Notes: generated by a model from the sequence alone, not told the origin. A stretch of DNA of 64,000 nucleotides from Pseudomonas atagonensis (GCF_011369485.1 NZ_VXCA01000003.1:266667-330666); one strand, 5' to 3'; positions 35,990 to 44,907 are shown, numbered from the stretch's first letter. Numbers and translations: made by a program.

Positions 35990-36698
35990 GCTGGTGACCC
36001 TCTCCAGCCGAAAAGTGCCACGCTGGTGGACTCATCCAGTCGTCCCGGGTCGAATGAGGCGCATTGTATCCTTGACCACTCTCTATGTCTGCCAATGAGC
36101 ATTTCAAAAAAAGCACTAAGGCTGCTAGATGTTGAGGTAAATCCAATTAAGCCTGCAAATTGAACAAGTAGAGAAGGAGCCTTTCGCCGATAGCGGTCAC
36201 TGCCATTCGTTGGAACTTGCTACATGAACGGCTATGGCGTCTCAGGTACCCCAACCAACAAAAAGGGGTCCAGAGTCTTCAAGGTCGCGATGGGTGCGAA
36301 GAAAGCCCAAGAGTCAATACCCCAAGGAAGCACGGAATCGGCGGAAGCCGGAAAATTGAAAAGCCAGAAACGGCGAATCCCGCTCTAGGCGGGATTCTCA
36401 GCCGTCGATTGCATGCGTTCGATGGGGCAGGACGCTGTTACCTGGCACTGGGCCATCTGACTTTCATCAGAAGCGGGGTGCGATCTGAAGATCCCTGTAA
36501 CCCACCCTGTGGTTCACGCCTAGGCGCATGTCAACAATAGTCAATCCATAATCACTATGTCAATCATGTTGTCACATCCTGGAGCACAGAGATTCACTGC
36601 AGATCATCCCTCAGAGACTTAAGTACAACTGTAACCACAAAGCGTCCGAAGTAAAAATTAATTCACAATTCCTTGCAAACTACCGCAAAGCTTAACAG
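35990..36698. other. Intergenic region upstream of sspB
   Basis: About 700 bases with no convincing gene. A possible 54-codon frame from ATG 36224 (MNGYGVSGTPTNKKG...) ends inside the hairpin AATCCCGCTCTAGGCGGGATT (36376-36396), which looks like a rightward terminator, so a short transcript may end there. The part nearest 35990 should hold the sspB promoter. 36540-36698 is A/T-rich and featureless. Confidence 0.4.
36376..36396 (+). terminator. Hairpin AATCCCGC..GCGGGATT in the sspB upstream region
   Basis: AATCCCGC pairs with GCGGGATT around a 5-base loop. It is not followed by a full T run (TCTCAGCC), so termination would be weak. It may close a short unannotated transcript. Confidence 0.45.
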
Positions 36699-37139
36699 CT
36701 AATCATCAGTCCCGCCTTCAAACACTAACACCTCACTTGACTCTATACGATCCGAAATACAGCCAGCTCCGGCGGAAATATAGCACCCTCCCCCCAAAAC
36801 CCTATAAACATAGTAGCAATCACCAGAAACAAACTTACCCTTGGAGATACTCAACAATTGCTCCATCAACCAAGACCCGCTTTTATTAAAGTATCCAGGA
36901 CTGACTAATTGCACTTCCTCAACCTTTAACAACTCAGATCGAGAAAAAACTAAACCTTCGAGACTAACAACATCAGACAGCATCAACATATCTCGATATT
37001 TGCCGTCTTTAGTTATTTTAGCCAGCGTCACATAAAACCAGGGCTGATGAAGTCCATGCTCAATAAAGCGCCAGAGGTGACAACCTGATCCGAAAGCCTC
37101 GCCAATCTGAATTTCAGCATCTGCGTAGGTACGAAACAT
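36699..37139 (-). CDS. Hypothetical protein, divergent from the XRE regulator
   Basis: Protein of 146 aa (MFRTYADAEIQIGEAFGSGC...), soluble, with no motif I recognise. Six cysteines are spread through it. The start is supported by GGAG about 9 bases upstream. Low GC compared with the core genes. Its promoter faces the XRE gene, and both share the palindrome at 37155-37172, so the XRE protein probably controls it. A toxin/antitoxin-type or accessory defence role is possible but not shown. Confidence 0.62.
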   Translation of the reverse strand: MFRTYADAEIQIGEAFGSGCHLWRFIEHGLHQPWFYVTLAKITKDGKYRDMLMLSDVVSLEGLVFSRSELLKVEEVQLVSPGYFNKSGSWLMEQLLSISKGKFVSGDCYYVYRVLGGGCYISAGAGCISDRIESSEVLVFEGGTDD

Positions 37140-37154
37140 AGCATCACTCCATTT

Positions 37155-37172
37155 TATACTCTATCGAGTATA
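37155..37172. promoter_or_regulatory. Palindromic operator TATACTC-TATC-GAGTATA
   Basis: Perfect 7-bp arms around a 4-bp centre. Each arm contains a TATACT -10-like hexamer, one for each of the divergent genes (36699-37139 and 37224-37490). This is the layout of an autoregulated XRE repressor that covers both promoters. Confidence 0.65.
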
Positions 37173-37223
37173 GCACTTTCATTCCTGTGAAGGCCTTATC
37201 GTTCCTTTTGCGAGTAATGCACA

Positions 37224-37490
37224 TTGGAACTGAAATACGCATTTGGGCAGGCTCTGCGAGAGCTCAGAATGAGCAAGGATCTGTCGCAGGAAAGCATAGG
37301 TGCAAGTCAGAGCTATGTGAGCGACGTTGAGCGCGGCCTGAAAACCCCCTCTATAGAAAAGCTAGATGAATTCGCCTCAACCATTGGCATTCACCCCGTG
37401 ACGATTCTTGCAAAAAGCTACCTTGTTAAAGATAGGTCCCTGTCAGCGGAAGACCTGATGGCACTGGTACGTAAAGAGCTCGACATGTGA
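37224..37490 (+). CDS. XRE-family transcriptional regulator
   Basis: Protein of 88 aa opening from TTG at 37224 (an in-frame stop lies 7 bases upstream at 37215, so no earlier start exists). Helix-turn-helix: FGQALRELRMSKDLSQESIG, then SYVSDVERGLKTPSIEKL, the Cro/C1 pattern. The size resembles controller proteins of restriction-modification systems. The ribosome binding site is weak. It faces the palindrome at 37155-37172 and ends 42 bases before the recombinase operon's last gene, which converges on it. Confidence 0.83.
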   Translation: MELKYAFGQALRELRMSKDLSQESIGASQSYVSDVERGLKTPSIEKLDEFASTIGIHPVTILAKSYLVKDRSLSAEDLMALVRKELDM

Positions 37491-37532
37491 TAGGTGAGCC
37501 GCAAAAAGATAGAACATGCAGCGCTCTCGCCT

Positions 37533-37925
37533 TCATCTCTCAATATCGGGTAATGGCGCATCAAGCTTGTCTTTCGACAAACCATGCTTATAGGCATTGT
37601 ACTGCCAGCGAATAAACTGCTCGAGCAACCTAGAGCTCTCAGCCCGAAGTCGATCATTTTCATTTTCAAGACGCTTGATTCGTTGCTCGGCAATACTCAA
37701 GCTCGCTGGCCTTTTCCCAGCCACAAAGCCTGTTTTTTGCTGCTCTTTCTTATGCGAGAACGCCGTCTTAACCTGGCTATGCGAGCTGAGTGTCTGTCGA
37801 GTCGGTCGCCCACCAATGAGAGGTGCAACGGCATCGCACAGCGCGTCCCAACTCAACTTCCCTTCCCAGACATCGATGATATTGACCAAGGTTTCGATGT
37901 CCCTGCGGGTCAAATGCTTAGCCAT
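37533..37925 (-). CDS. Small coiled-coil accessory protein of the recombinase operon (TnpC/GmtX-like)
   Basis: Protein of 130 aa. N-terminal helical part (MAKHLTRRDIETLVNIIDVW) with a possible HTH, then a basic linker, then a leucine/glutamate coiled coil (EQRIKRLENENDRLRAESSR). The ATG at 37925 follows GGAGG and overlaps the recombinase stop by 8 bases. Position and build recall TnpC of Tn554 (125 aa) or GmtX of gamma-mobile-trio elements. The family name is inferred from context only. Confidence 0.7.
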   Translation of the reverse strand: MAKHLTRRDIETLVNIIDVWEGKLSWDALCDAVAPLIGGRPTRQTLSSHSQVKTAFSHKKEQQKTGFVAGKRPASLSIAEQRIKRLENENDRLRAESSRLLEQFIRWQYNAYKHGLSKDKLDAPLPDIER

Positions 37926-39927
37926 CATTCCTCCTAAGCAGCGCTCGCATATCATCAGGCGAAGGCAGGTCTGACGTGACTGTCGGAACACTATCTGAGG
38001 TCTTAGATCGGGCATCCAGTTCACGCTTGAGCGGGCTGAACTCCTGATCATCGCTCAAGCAAATTACTGAGCCTATCGGCGTTTCCAGCGATTCAAGTAT
38101 CTCGATGAGCTGATTGATCCGTTCCAAGGTTTTATTTTGATGTTGGCTCCATCGATCTGCGCCGTACAAGCCGTCATCAATTGCCCCTCGCGCCTTTTCC
38201 AGCTGCTGGAAAATCCCATCGCGTTGCTGCTTCAAGCGCTCTAATCTTTCATCGTCTCCCTTGATACAAACCTGTTCGGTGCAGTTCAAGCAATCGCGGT
38301 GCTTCTGGCATGGCAACATTGAGAAGTCATGGACGCAGAACCCATACTCGGTTACATGAGCGATCCCATCACCTATGGCATTCAGGTCAGCAAGCGTCAC
38401 CGGCGTGTTCGCTTTAATTTTAGCGAGAACGCCCCCTACTCCAGCCTGCCTAGCCAGATCAACATACTCATCGTCACTCATGTGATTGTAGGTAGCGTTT
38501 TGATGGATATTCGCGCGACCAGACCACTTGGCGAGATCTAGCTGACCGAGGTCTCCCCTCTGAGCAACCGTGTTCAAAAAGTGTCGCAACTGATGCGAAG
38601 TCATGGAAATTTCGTTGCCATCCGGATTGGCGTAGCCATGGCGACGCCAGATATTGCTCTCTTGTCCAGGAATGTAATTCAGGTCGGTCGTGAAGGTGCT
38701 TTTACCCGGCGACCAAAGCAGTAAAGGACTGGTCACACGATCGAGGTGAAACTGGTGACGGCGGAAGCAGCAAAGTGCTTGCGAATACCTGATATGCCGA
38801 TCCTTGTTCTTCCAAGGCCAGCCTTCCGGTAGCTGGCTATGAGCAAATGTGTTCAGGAATGCCAAGGTCAACCGTTCTCCCTTCGCCTTGAGCTCCTTAT
38901 AAGGCTCGTAACCTTTAAAATAAGGATCGACATTCAGATGCTGTAGGGATAAACCAAGCGCCATTACAGCTTGCTCATCCGATAGAGGTTCGAGTTCGCC
39001 AACATTTGGGCAGCCAGCATGGCGATAAAACCTATCGGGATGTGCTTCATACCAGGTAGCTAACCTTCGGCCTTCTTCAGACATTTCAGTCAGACGACGC
39101 ACAGCTTCGACGGCTATATCCTTTGTGACGGTCGAAACCCACTTGATATCAGCGCCATAACCTTTACCCGCATAGAAACGTAGACCAAGGCGCTCGACAC
39201 CTTTGCTGTCGACCTCTAAGTGCAAGCAGTTAATCGGTAAATCCTGAACTTCACTAATACGTGATGGAGCGCACATCAATAGGGCGAATATCGAAGTCGT
39301 GAAGCGATCTCGAGGAGCTTGAAGATTGTTTGAGAATATCTCGCCCATATACTCAAGCAAGTGCTGTTCGGGCATTTTTTCAGCTCGCTTCCTTTTCCCC
39401 TCCATGTCTGTTCGGTGTATTTCCTTTGGCTTAGAGATCGGATTTCTCCAATTAATAGGCCTTGGAATGATTTTACTTTCGTTGAGAAAATTTATGAGGT
39501 GCACCAAGCTACTGCCCGCTTGATATGCAGTCGACTTGTATTCTCGGGCAACCTCAGCGGCTACATCCATAACTTGAATATCTGTTAACGTGATATCCGC
39601 TCGCCCTTTGACTTGCAAAAGCGCCTTCTCGATGCAGCGAATCGCTTTAAACTCATTCTTGAGCTTGTTGGGTTTATGCCCCTGCTGGTACCGCACATAC
39701 GCCTTGGCGAAAGGGACGATTTCGAAATTTAGTAGCTGCCTGTCGGTAAATCCACGAGCGGGGGCCCCCATAACGGTGAAGTTGCCCACCCCTGGCCAGG
39801 TGTCGCGCTCCCAATCAAGATCAGCCCCGAATACCGTAAGCCTGTCACGACACATTTCAATGAAATCACTGAGATTGCTTTTGGCATCGATTACATTCTT
39901 CGGTCTGAACAGGAGGATTTCAGCCAC
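37918..39927 (-). CDS. Tyrosine recombinase 3 (large, TnpB/GmtZ-like) with Cys-rich tail
   Basis: Protein of 669 aa. Catalytic residues are visible: first Arg in MCAPSRISEVQDL, HQLRH (HxxR) in MTSHQLRHFLNT, Trp in AKWSGRAN and nucleophile Tyr in NATYNHMS. After the catalytic domain comes a Cys-rich stretch (FCVHDFSMLPCQKHRDCLNC), which could bind zinc. The start is GTG at 39927, 6 bases after AAGGAGG; TTG at 39933 would touch the binding site. It overlaps the upstream recombinase by 8 bases. Length fits TnpB of Tn554 (about 630 aa). Confidence 0.85.
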   Translation of the reverse strand: MAEILLFRPKNVIDAKSNLSDFIEMCRDRLTVFGADLDWERDTWPGVGNFTVMGAPARGFTDRQLLNFEIVPFAKAYVRYQQGHKPNKLKNEFKAIRCIEKALLQVKGRADITLTDIQVMDVAAEVAREYKSTAYQAGSSLVHLINFLNESKIIPRPINWRNPISKPKEIHRTDMEGKRKRAEKMPEQHLLEYMGEIFSNNLQAPRDRFTTSIFALLMCAPSRISEVQDLPINCLHLEVDSKGVERLGLRFYAGKGYGADIKWVSTVTKDIAVEAVRRLTEMSEEGRRLATWYEAHPDRFYRHAGCPNVGELEPLSDEQAVMALGLSLQHLNVDPYFKGYEPYKELKAKGERLTLAFLNTFAHSQLPEGWPWKNKDRHIRYSQALCCFRRHQFHLDRVTSPLLLWSPGKSTFTTDLNYIPGQESNIWRRHGYANPDGNEISMTSHQLRHFLNTVAQRGDLGQLDLAKWSGRANIHQNATYNHMSDDEYVDLARQAGVGGVLAKIKANTPVTLADLNAIGDGIAHVTEYGFCVHDFSMLPCQKHRDCLNCTEQVCIKGDDERLERLKQQRDGIFQQLEKARGAIDDGLYGADRWSQHQNKTLERINQLIEILESLETPIGSVICLSDDQEFSPLKRELDARSKTSDSVPTVTSDLPSPDDMRALLRRNDG

Positions 39928-41434
39928 GACCAACCTCCTTTTTCATCGAATTGCAGCGGTTAACCACATCGCTTACGGCAAGAATCAATCGGTCGTTTAC
40001 GGAAGCGATTTTCCTATCTTCCGTCCGTTCCAAGACCTTGTCGCGCTCATTGATCAAGCCCTCCAGGACAGCTTCATGGGGACCGTCCAACCACGGCTGG
40101 AAGTGACTGCAGGTGTAACACGCAATGGGGGCAAGGGCGCCGCAAAAACCATGGCTACCGCAGGTGCCAAGGTTTACAGCACCATTGGAAATTCTGCTGT
40201 TTGGGTCATCTCCGCGCTTCGCGTCTCTCTCAGACACGACAAGCACGCCTTGAAACGCTTGTGCGATGGGCGCCAATTGCAAGGCAACCGCTTTATCAAT
40301 TCGTTCGACAATCTCAGGAATGTTCCGGACGTACACTCCAGCGTTTTGAGTATCGGAATGATCAAGTGCTTCCGCAATGACAAGTTCGCCCCTGCCTTCT
40401 CTGGCTAAATTGGTACCCAGGGTGTAACGAAAGCGGGTCGGATTCAGGTGCAGCAATCCCCCCGTGCGCTCACTGAAAACGCCCGTCGTTTTTGCCACCA
40501 GATCCATCGACTCCTTCACTGAAGCGCTGGGTGCGTGCAAACGATCTCCTACCAACTGGCTTCTGAGATCGGATCGCGCATCTAACGCACCGATTGCTGG
40601 AAATAGCGGCAGCTCCCCCACCAAGTCCAGCGGAACCTCTCTTCCCAGCACGCGGGAAAATGCACGCTGAACTTCCTCGGCCTGCTGCTGCAGAATTAGC
40701 CAGAGGTCTTCGACTATCGAGAACTCTTTGAAAGATGTACGCCAAGACTGATTACGCTGCTTAGCACGTGGAAAACTGATGAAGTATCTGTCAGATCGAC
40801 AAATAAGATCGCGCAATTTCAATCCGGTAATCTGACTAGGTCGCCGCCCTGTCATGGCCAAAGTCAGTGCATAACACGCATCAATCAGCGCCAATCGATT
40901 CGCCACGTAGTCCCTGATGACTGCTACTGTAATGCCCTGCATTTCGATATCTGTCAGCGGTCCGCTATCGGGGCACATCGATTGAACCGCATAGCCTTTT
41001 CCATTCCCTTTGAGCGTCCATTTGTCTAGTAGGGTTAGCGCGTCTTTAGGAATACCTGCATATCCAAGTCTATCCCACTCCCTTATGAGTCCACGCAGTG
41101 TGCCCAAATACCACTCCAGTTTCGCGTCCAGGGAGGAGCGGTACGAAATCAAAGACTCGACACTAAAAATGGGATGTTCCAGCGTTGAATCAACATAGTG
41201 TTTGTACCGCTCAAACAGATTCCGCGTGTGTGAAGGCGCACTCGTCTGCGCATAAAACGCTAGCACATGCCTTAGGGAGAGAAACATCTCAGAATTCAGA
41301 AGTTTTGCCATTGCAAACATTGGGATGTCTATATCCCGACTCAGCTTCCATCGTTCCCCATCGAGCCTTACTAAATAACCGTCCCTTGAGTAAAACTCCT
41401 TATTGGAAAATGCGTACGATTTGAGCACGCTCAT
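39920..41434 (-). CDS. Tyrosine recombinase 2 with Cys-rich C-terminus
   Basis: Protein of 504 aa. First catalytic Arg in LAMTGRRPSQITGLKLRD. The HxxR box is altered: NPTRFRYTLGT carries the second Arg, but the usual His is Thr/Asn-like. DHSDTQ stands for the second His/Trp box, and Tyr is in AGVYVRN. A C-terminal Cys cluster (GTCGSHGFCGALAPIACYTC) recalls that of the 669-aa neighbour. It overlaps both neighbours (4 and 8 bases), so the three are made together. The missing His may mean reduced or regulatory activity. Confidence 0.82.
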   Translation of the reverse strand: MSVLKSYAFSNKEFYSRDGYLVRLDGERWKLSRDIDIPMFAMAKLLNSEMFLSLRHVLAFYAQTSAPSHTRNLFERYKHYVDSTLEHPIFSVESLISYRSSLDAKLEWYLGTLRGLIREWDRLGYAGIPKDALTLLDKWTLKGNGKGYAVQSMCPDSGPLTDIEMQGITVAVIRDYVANRLALIDACYALTLAMTGRRPSQITGLKLRDLICRSDRYFISFPRAKQRNQSWRTSFKEFSIVEDLWLILQQQAEEVQRAFSRVLGREVPLDLVGELPLFPAIGALDARSDLRSQLVGDRLHAPSASVKESMDLVAKTTGVFSERTGGLLHLNPTRFRYTLGTNLAREGRGELVIAEALDHSDTQNAGVYVRNIPEIVERIDKAVALQLAPIAQAFQGVLVVSERDAKRGDDPNSRISNGAVNLGTCGSHGFCGALAPIACYTCSHFQPWLDGPHEAVLEGLINERDKVLERTEDRKIASVNDRLILAVSDVVNRCNSMKKEVGRG

Positions 41435-42648
41435 ACAGAAACTCCCTTAAGAACATTACCAAGATGCTTATATTGAAGCTCAAGAACTGCTTTACTTGCC
41501 TGTTCTTTGGTATGCCTACGGTTGTAGGTCGCAGCGGTCCCAGAAGTTTCACTCCAACCCATGAGATATGAACGAATCTTTTCTTCACGCCGAGGTGTGA
41601 TGCCTTGGATTTCGCAGATCTTCGAGAAAGAATAGTTCCAATGATGGCGTAGTGAGTGAGCGTGGATATCGCTATTACCTTCGACGATATTTTTCAGCAT
41701 ACCCATGAACTTACCAAACCCGGCATTCGATAACGGTAGCCCCTGCGAAACTCCCGACTTATGCGTTATAAAGAGATAGCCGTGTTTTTTGGCGCCAGGT
41801 ACTTTATTTCTGAGTCTGATTACATAGTTATAAATCTGATTTGCAAGTTCAGGTATCAGCGGGAAGACCCGCTCCCGCGTCTTCACCACTGGCTGATAGG
41901 CCCTCGCATCTCCCTTTGAATCGGGGCGCCTTACGACCTGCATTGTATTCATTCCGAAGTCTATATCTTCGACCTTTAGATTTAACAGCTCGCCACGACG
42001 CAGCCCAGTGCTACGGAGAATGGCAAACATCAGCGCGTTACGTACCTGGACGGCATACTCTCGCACCGGGTTGTTAGCTGAGCCTGGCCTCAACGTAATT
42101 TCGAGCGTATCAAGCACCGCGTCATCCAGATATTTGTCTTCTCGACTCACATTGGATTTATCCGACGTCTTCGGACGGTTGGCTTTTATCTGCGACACCA
42201 TTCGCCCAATACCATCATGGCTCGGAACAGAGGTCGATAGATTCTGGTCTGCGAGAAAGCCCAAATAGTCCGCAATTACTGACATCCGCGTGTACTGATT
42301 GCCCTTGCTTACGGTTCGCACCCTGCGGGAAATTGAAACGACACTTCCCCCATCCTCATCGGCCAAAGGCTTCTGCATGAAATCACGCAGCGAATGAATT
42401 TCGTGACTTAGCAGCAGCTCACCAGACGAAAAACGCGATTCGACATCAATGTTGTAATAACGCTGCCATGCATACATGGCTTTGAGGGCACTGAGTGCGC
42501 TTTGAATTGTATTCAGAGCTAATGAGCGTCCGCGCATGTGCACGGTTACGTAAAGCGCAGGGTAAAACAGAGGCATCCCAAGTTCATCGACAAGAACGAT
42601 GAGCCGCTCACCATTTGAGGACTTAACCCTACGAAGAGAGAGGTTCAT
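41431..42648 (-). CDS. Tyrosine recombinase 1 (TnpA/GmtY-like)
   Basis: Protein of 405 aa from ATG 42648 with AGGTGG upstream (GTG at 42657 is an alternative, 408 aa). All catalytic positions are present: RSTGLRRGELLNLK (Arg), HAHSLRHHW (HxxR), MGWSETSG (Trp) and AATYNRRH (Tyr). The N-terminal ~160 residues would form the SAM-like core-binding domain. First gene of the recombinase operon, 112 bases from the att-like repeat, reading into the island. Most likely the strand-cleaving integrase. Confidence 0.87.
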   Translation of the reverse strand: MNLSLRRVKSSNGERLIVLVDELGMPLFYPALYVTVHMRGRSLALNTIQSALSALKAMYAWQRYYNIDVESRFSSGELLLSHEIHSLRDFMQKPLADEDGGSVVSISRRVRTVSKGNQYTRMSVIADYLGFLADQNLSTSVPSHDGIGRMVSQIKANRPKTSDKSNVSREDKYLDDAVLDTLEITLRPGSANNPVREYAVQVRNALMFAILRSTGLRRGELLNLKVEDIDFGMNTMQVVRRPDSKGDARAYQPVVKTRERVFPLIPELANQIYNYVIRLRNKVPGAKKHGYLFITHKSGVSQGLPLSNAGFGKFMGMLKNIVEGNSDIHAHSLRHHWNYSFSKICEIQGITPRREEKIRSYLMGWSETSGTAATYNRRHTKEQASKAVLELQYKHLGNVLKGVSV

Positions 42649-42730
42649 AGCAGCCACCTATTCTTTACATTTTTACAGGGTAGTACCTCACAGGAATTTG
42701 CTCAGAATATTTTTAACGCTCAGAAAACAC

Positions 42731-42755
42731 GAAGCCCCCGCATGGCGGGGGCTTC
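42731..42755 (-). terminator. ssb terminator, right island edge
   Basis: GAAGCCCCCGC pairs with GCGGGGGCTTC. Leftward it is followed by GTGTTTT. It lies 7 bases from the att-like repeat, as does the left copy. Confidence 0.82.
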
Positions 42756-42759
42756 GTGG

Positions 42760-42800
42760 CTAAACCTTACAAAAAAGTCTAAGGTATGCGCTAGAACGGA
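42760..42800. mobile_element. attR-like direct repeat overlapping the ssb stop codon
   Basis: CTAAACCTTAC (42760-42770) plus 30 bases to 42800 match the left copy at 31 of 41 positions. The last bases CTAGAACGG are the ssb stop (TAG) and its final two codons, so insertion here keeps ssb intact. Confidence 0.7.
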
Positions 42801-43309
42801 ATATCGTCATCGAAGCTGTCGAAATCCGGAGCCGGTTGCGGTGCAGCCTGTTGTGGAGCCGGAGCCGAGCGCTGCTGTGGAGCCGACTGCTGCGGGCGGG
42901 GAGCCTGCTGACGTGGCGCCTGCTGCTGGTAGTTGTTGCCACCGCCTTGTTGGTCGCCCTGTTGTGGACGGCCGCCGAGCAGTTGCATGGTGCCTTGCAT
43001 GTCGACCACGATTTCGGTGGTGTAACGCTTGATACCGTCTTTTTCCCACTCACGGGTCTGCAGTTTGCCTTCGATGTAGACCTGCGAACCTTTACGCAGG
43101 TATTCGCCGGCAATTTCGGCAACCTTGCCGAACATCGAAACACGGTGCCACTCGGTCTTCTCGACCTTCTGACCAGTTTGCTTGTCGGTCCACTGTTCGC
43201 TGGTTGCCAGACTCAGGTTGGTCACGGCGTTACCGTTAGGCAGGTAGCGAACTTCGGGATCCTGGCCGCAAGTGCCGACCAATATGACTTTGTTAACCCC
43301 ACGGGCCAT
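42791..43309 (-). CDS. ssb: Single-stranded DNA-binding protein
   Basis: Protein of 172 aa. N-terminal OB fold ([53 protein letters not shown]), then a Gln/Pro/Ala/Arg-rich linker (about 118-160), then the acidic tip DSFDDDIPF that docks repair and replication partners. Binds ssDNA as a tetramer. The start has GGAG nearby and follows the MFS stop by 9 bases. The 3' end is the insertion site of the island; its coding sequence is complete. Confidence 0.97.
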   Translation of the reverse strand: MARGVNKVILVGTCGQDPEVRYLPNGNAVTNLSLATSEQWTDKQTGQKVEKTEWHRVSMFGKVAEIAGEYLRKGSQVYIEGKLQTREWEKDGIKRYTTEIVVDMQGTMQLLGGRPQQGDQQGGGNNYQQQAPRQQAPRPQQSAPQQRSAPAPQQAAPQPAPDFDSFDDDIPF

Positions 43310-43318
43310 AACGTTCTC

Positions 43319-44716
43319 CTAGGCTTCGCAAGCAGCCCCGGCCGGGTTGTTCACCAGGCGTTCGAGGGTGTCGCGATCCACTAATTCTTTGTCCAGTTTG
43401 ATGTAAACAGCCGCTTCATCAGCAACTATCACTGCATCTGTTACCCCTACGAGGGCCTTGAGGCGCTCGACCAGACCCGCTTCGCGGATCGCCTCGGGCG
43501 ACAACGGCAAGCGCAGGCTCGTCACGTAGGGAGGTTCGCGCATGGTAACAGCAAAGGCCAGCCAGATGGCAGCCAGACCGGCACATCCGAGGAACACAAC
43601 CGACAGACCGCCATGCTGAAACAGCCAGCCGCCGAGTATCCCGCCGAGTGCCGAACCGAGGAACTGGCTGGTGGAATACACGCCCATGGCCGTGCCCTTT
43701 CCGCCCGCCGGTGAAACCTTGCTGATCAGTGACGGCAACGACGCTTCCAGCAGATTGAACGCGGTGAAAAATACCACCGTGCCGATCACCAGCGCCCGCA
43801 AGCTGTCACCGAACTGCCAGAAGAATAGCTCAGTGAGCATCAGCGTCATGACGGCGCCGAGCAAAACTCGTTTCATTTTGCGTTTCTTCTCGCCGTAGAT
43901 GATGAACGGGATCATGGCGAAGAACGAAATCAGCAGCGCGGTCAGATAGACCCACCAGTGCTGCTCCTTGGGCAAACCGGCTTTTTCCACCAGCGCCAGC
44001 GGCAATGCAACGAAGCTCGACATCAACATGGCATGTAACACAAAGATGCCCAGATCGAGGCGTAAAAGATCAGGATGCTTGAGCGTCGGCATCAATGCCT
44101 GACGCGCCACCCCGGACTCGCGATGCGTCAGCGGCCCGGTGGATTTCGGCACCATGAACATGATGATCAGAATGCCGACCAGCGCCATTCCACCCGTGGC
44201 GAGGAACAGACCGGACAGGCCGAATGCCCGTGTCAGCAACGGCCCGACTACCATGGCCACGGCGAACGACAGGCCGATGGTCATGCCGATCATGGCCATG
44301 GCTTTGGTGCGGTGCTGCTCGCGGGTCAGGTCGGAGAGCAACGCCATGACTGCGGCTGAAATCGCCCCTGCACCTTGCAGAATGCGCCCGGCGATCACGC
44401 CCCAGATCGAATCGGCCTGAGAAGCCAGCACGCTGCCAAGGGCGAAGACGATCAGCCCCAGGTAAATCACCGGGCGACGGCCGATGCGGTCGGAAATCAC
44501 CCCGAACGGGATCTGAAAAATTGCCTGCGTCAGGCCGTAAGCGCCAATGGCCAGCCCGATCAGAGCCGGGGTCGCTCCTGCCAGATCCATGCCGTAGGTT
44601 GCCAGTACCGGCAACACCATGAACATGCCAAGCATACGGAAGGCGAACACCAGGGCCAGACCGCTCGCCGCGCGGGTCTCGCTGCCACTCATGCGTTCGC
44701 TGTGGGGATCGTGCAT
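43319..44716 (-). CDS. MFS transporter with C-terminal extension
   Basis: Protein of 465 aa with 12 membrane helices (FGVISDRIGRRPVIYLG is the MFS loop 2-3 motif). A soluble tail of about 60 residues (LVERLKALVGVTDAVIVADE...) follows the last helix, a trait of this YajR-like subfamily, whose tail has a ferredoxin-like fold. Substrate unknown. Located between uvrA and ssb as in other pseudomonads; upstream of ssb and co-directional, 9 bases apart, so partly co-transcribed. Confidence 0.9.
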   Translation of the reverse strand: MHDPHSERMSGSETRAASGLALVFAFRMLGMFMVLPVLATYGMDLAGATPALIGLAIGAYGLTQAIFQIPFGVISDRIGRRPVIYLGLIVFALGSVLASQADSIWGVIAGRILQGAGAISAAVMALLSDLTREQHRTKAMAMIGMTIGLSFAVAMVVGPLLTRAFGLSGLFLATGGMALVGILIIMFMVPKSTGPLTHRESGVARQALMPTLKHPDLLRLDLGIFVLHAMLMSSFVALPLALVEKAGLPKEQHWWVYLTALLISFFAMIPFIIYGEKKRKMKRVLLGAVMTLMLTELFFWQFGDSLRALVIGTVVFFTAFNLLEASLPSLISKVSPAGGKGTAMGVYSTSQFLGSALGGILGGWLFQHGGLSVVFLGCAGLAAIWLAFAVTMREPPYVTSLRLPLSPEAIREAGLVERLKALVGVTDAVIVADEAAVYIKLDKELVDRDTLERLVNNPAGAACEA

Positions 44717-44907
44717 GGAAAAACCTCGTGTGAACCGGCGGCGATTCTACCAGTCCCATCGGAAGACGGGGTATATCGCGACGCTTTGCCACGTACAGAT
44801 GAAACTCTCTTCATGTAAGGCAAGAAACGCTGCGTTTGATAGTGTGCATCCATCCAGTATTTGGCCGTATACTCCTACGTTTTCGACGCCCGCCGAGCGA
44901 GGCCACT

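Larger units (their letters stand above)
23458..42800. mobile_element. About 19.3-kb genomic island inserted at the 3' end of ssb
   Basis: Bounded by the att-like repeats. The right end carries three overlapping tyrosine recombinase genes and a small accessory gene. Cargo genes are absent from the known uvrA-MFS-ssb neighbourhood and are visibly richer in A/T than the flanks, most strongly at 24.1-30.8 kb. The cargo looks defensive (phosphorothioation-like sspBCD, HNH protein, GHKL/receiver pair). The composition changes along the island, so it has been assembled from more than one source. Confidence 0.82.

Noticed and set aside
36224..36388. 54-codon small gene starting MNGYGVSGTPTNKKG
   Set aside because: No good ribosome binding site, its stop lies inside a hairpin, and I know no family; kept only as a note in the intergenic entry.
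44717..44907. LexA box in front of uvrA
   Set aside because: No CTGT-N8-ACAG-like sequence found; CCAGTATTTGGCCGTATAC does not fit the consensus.
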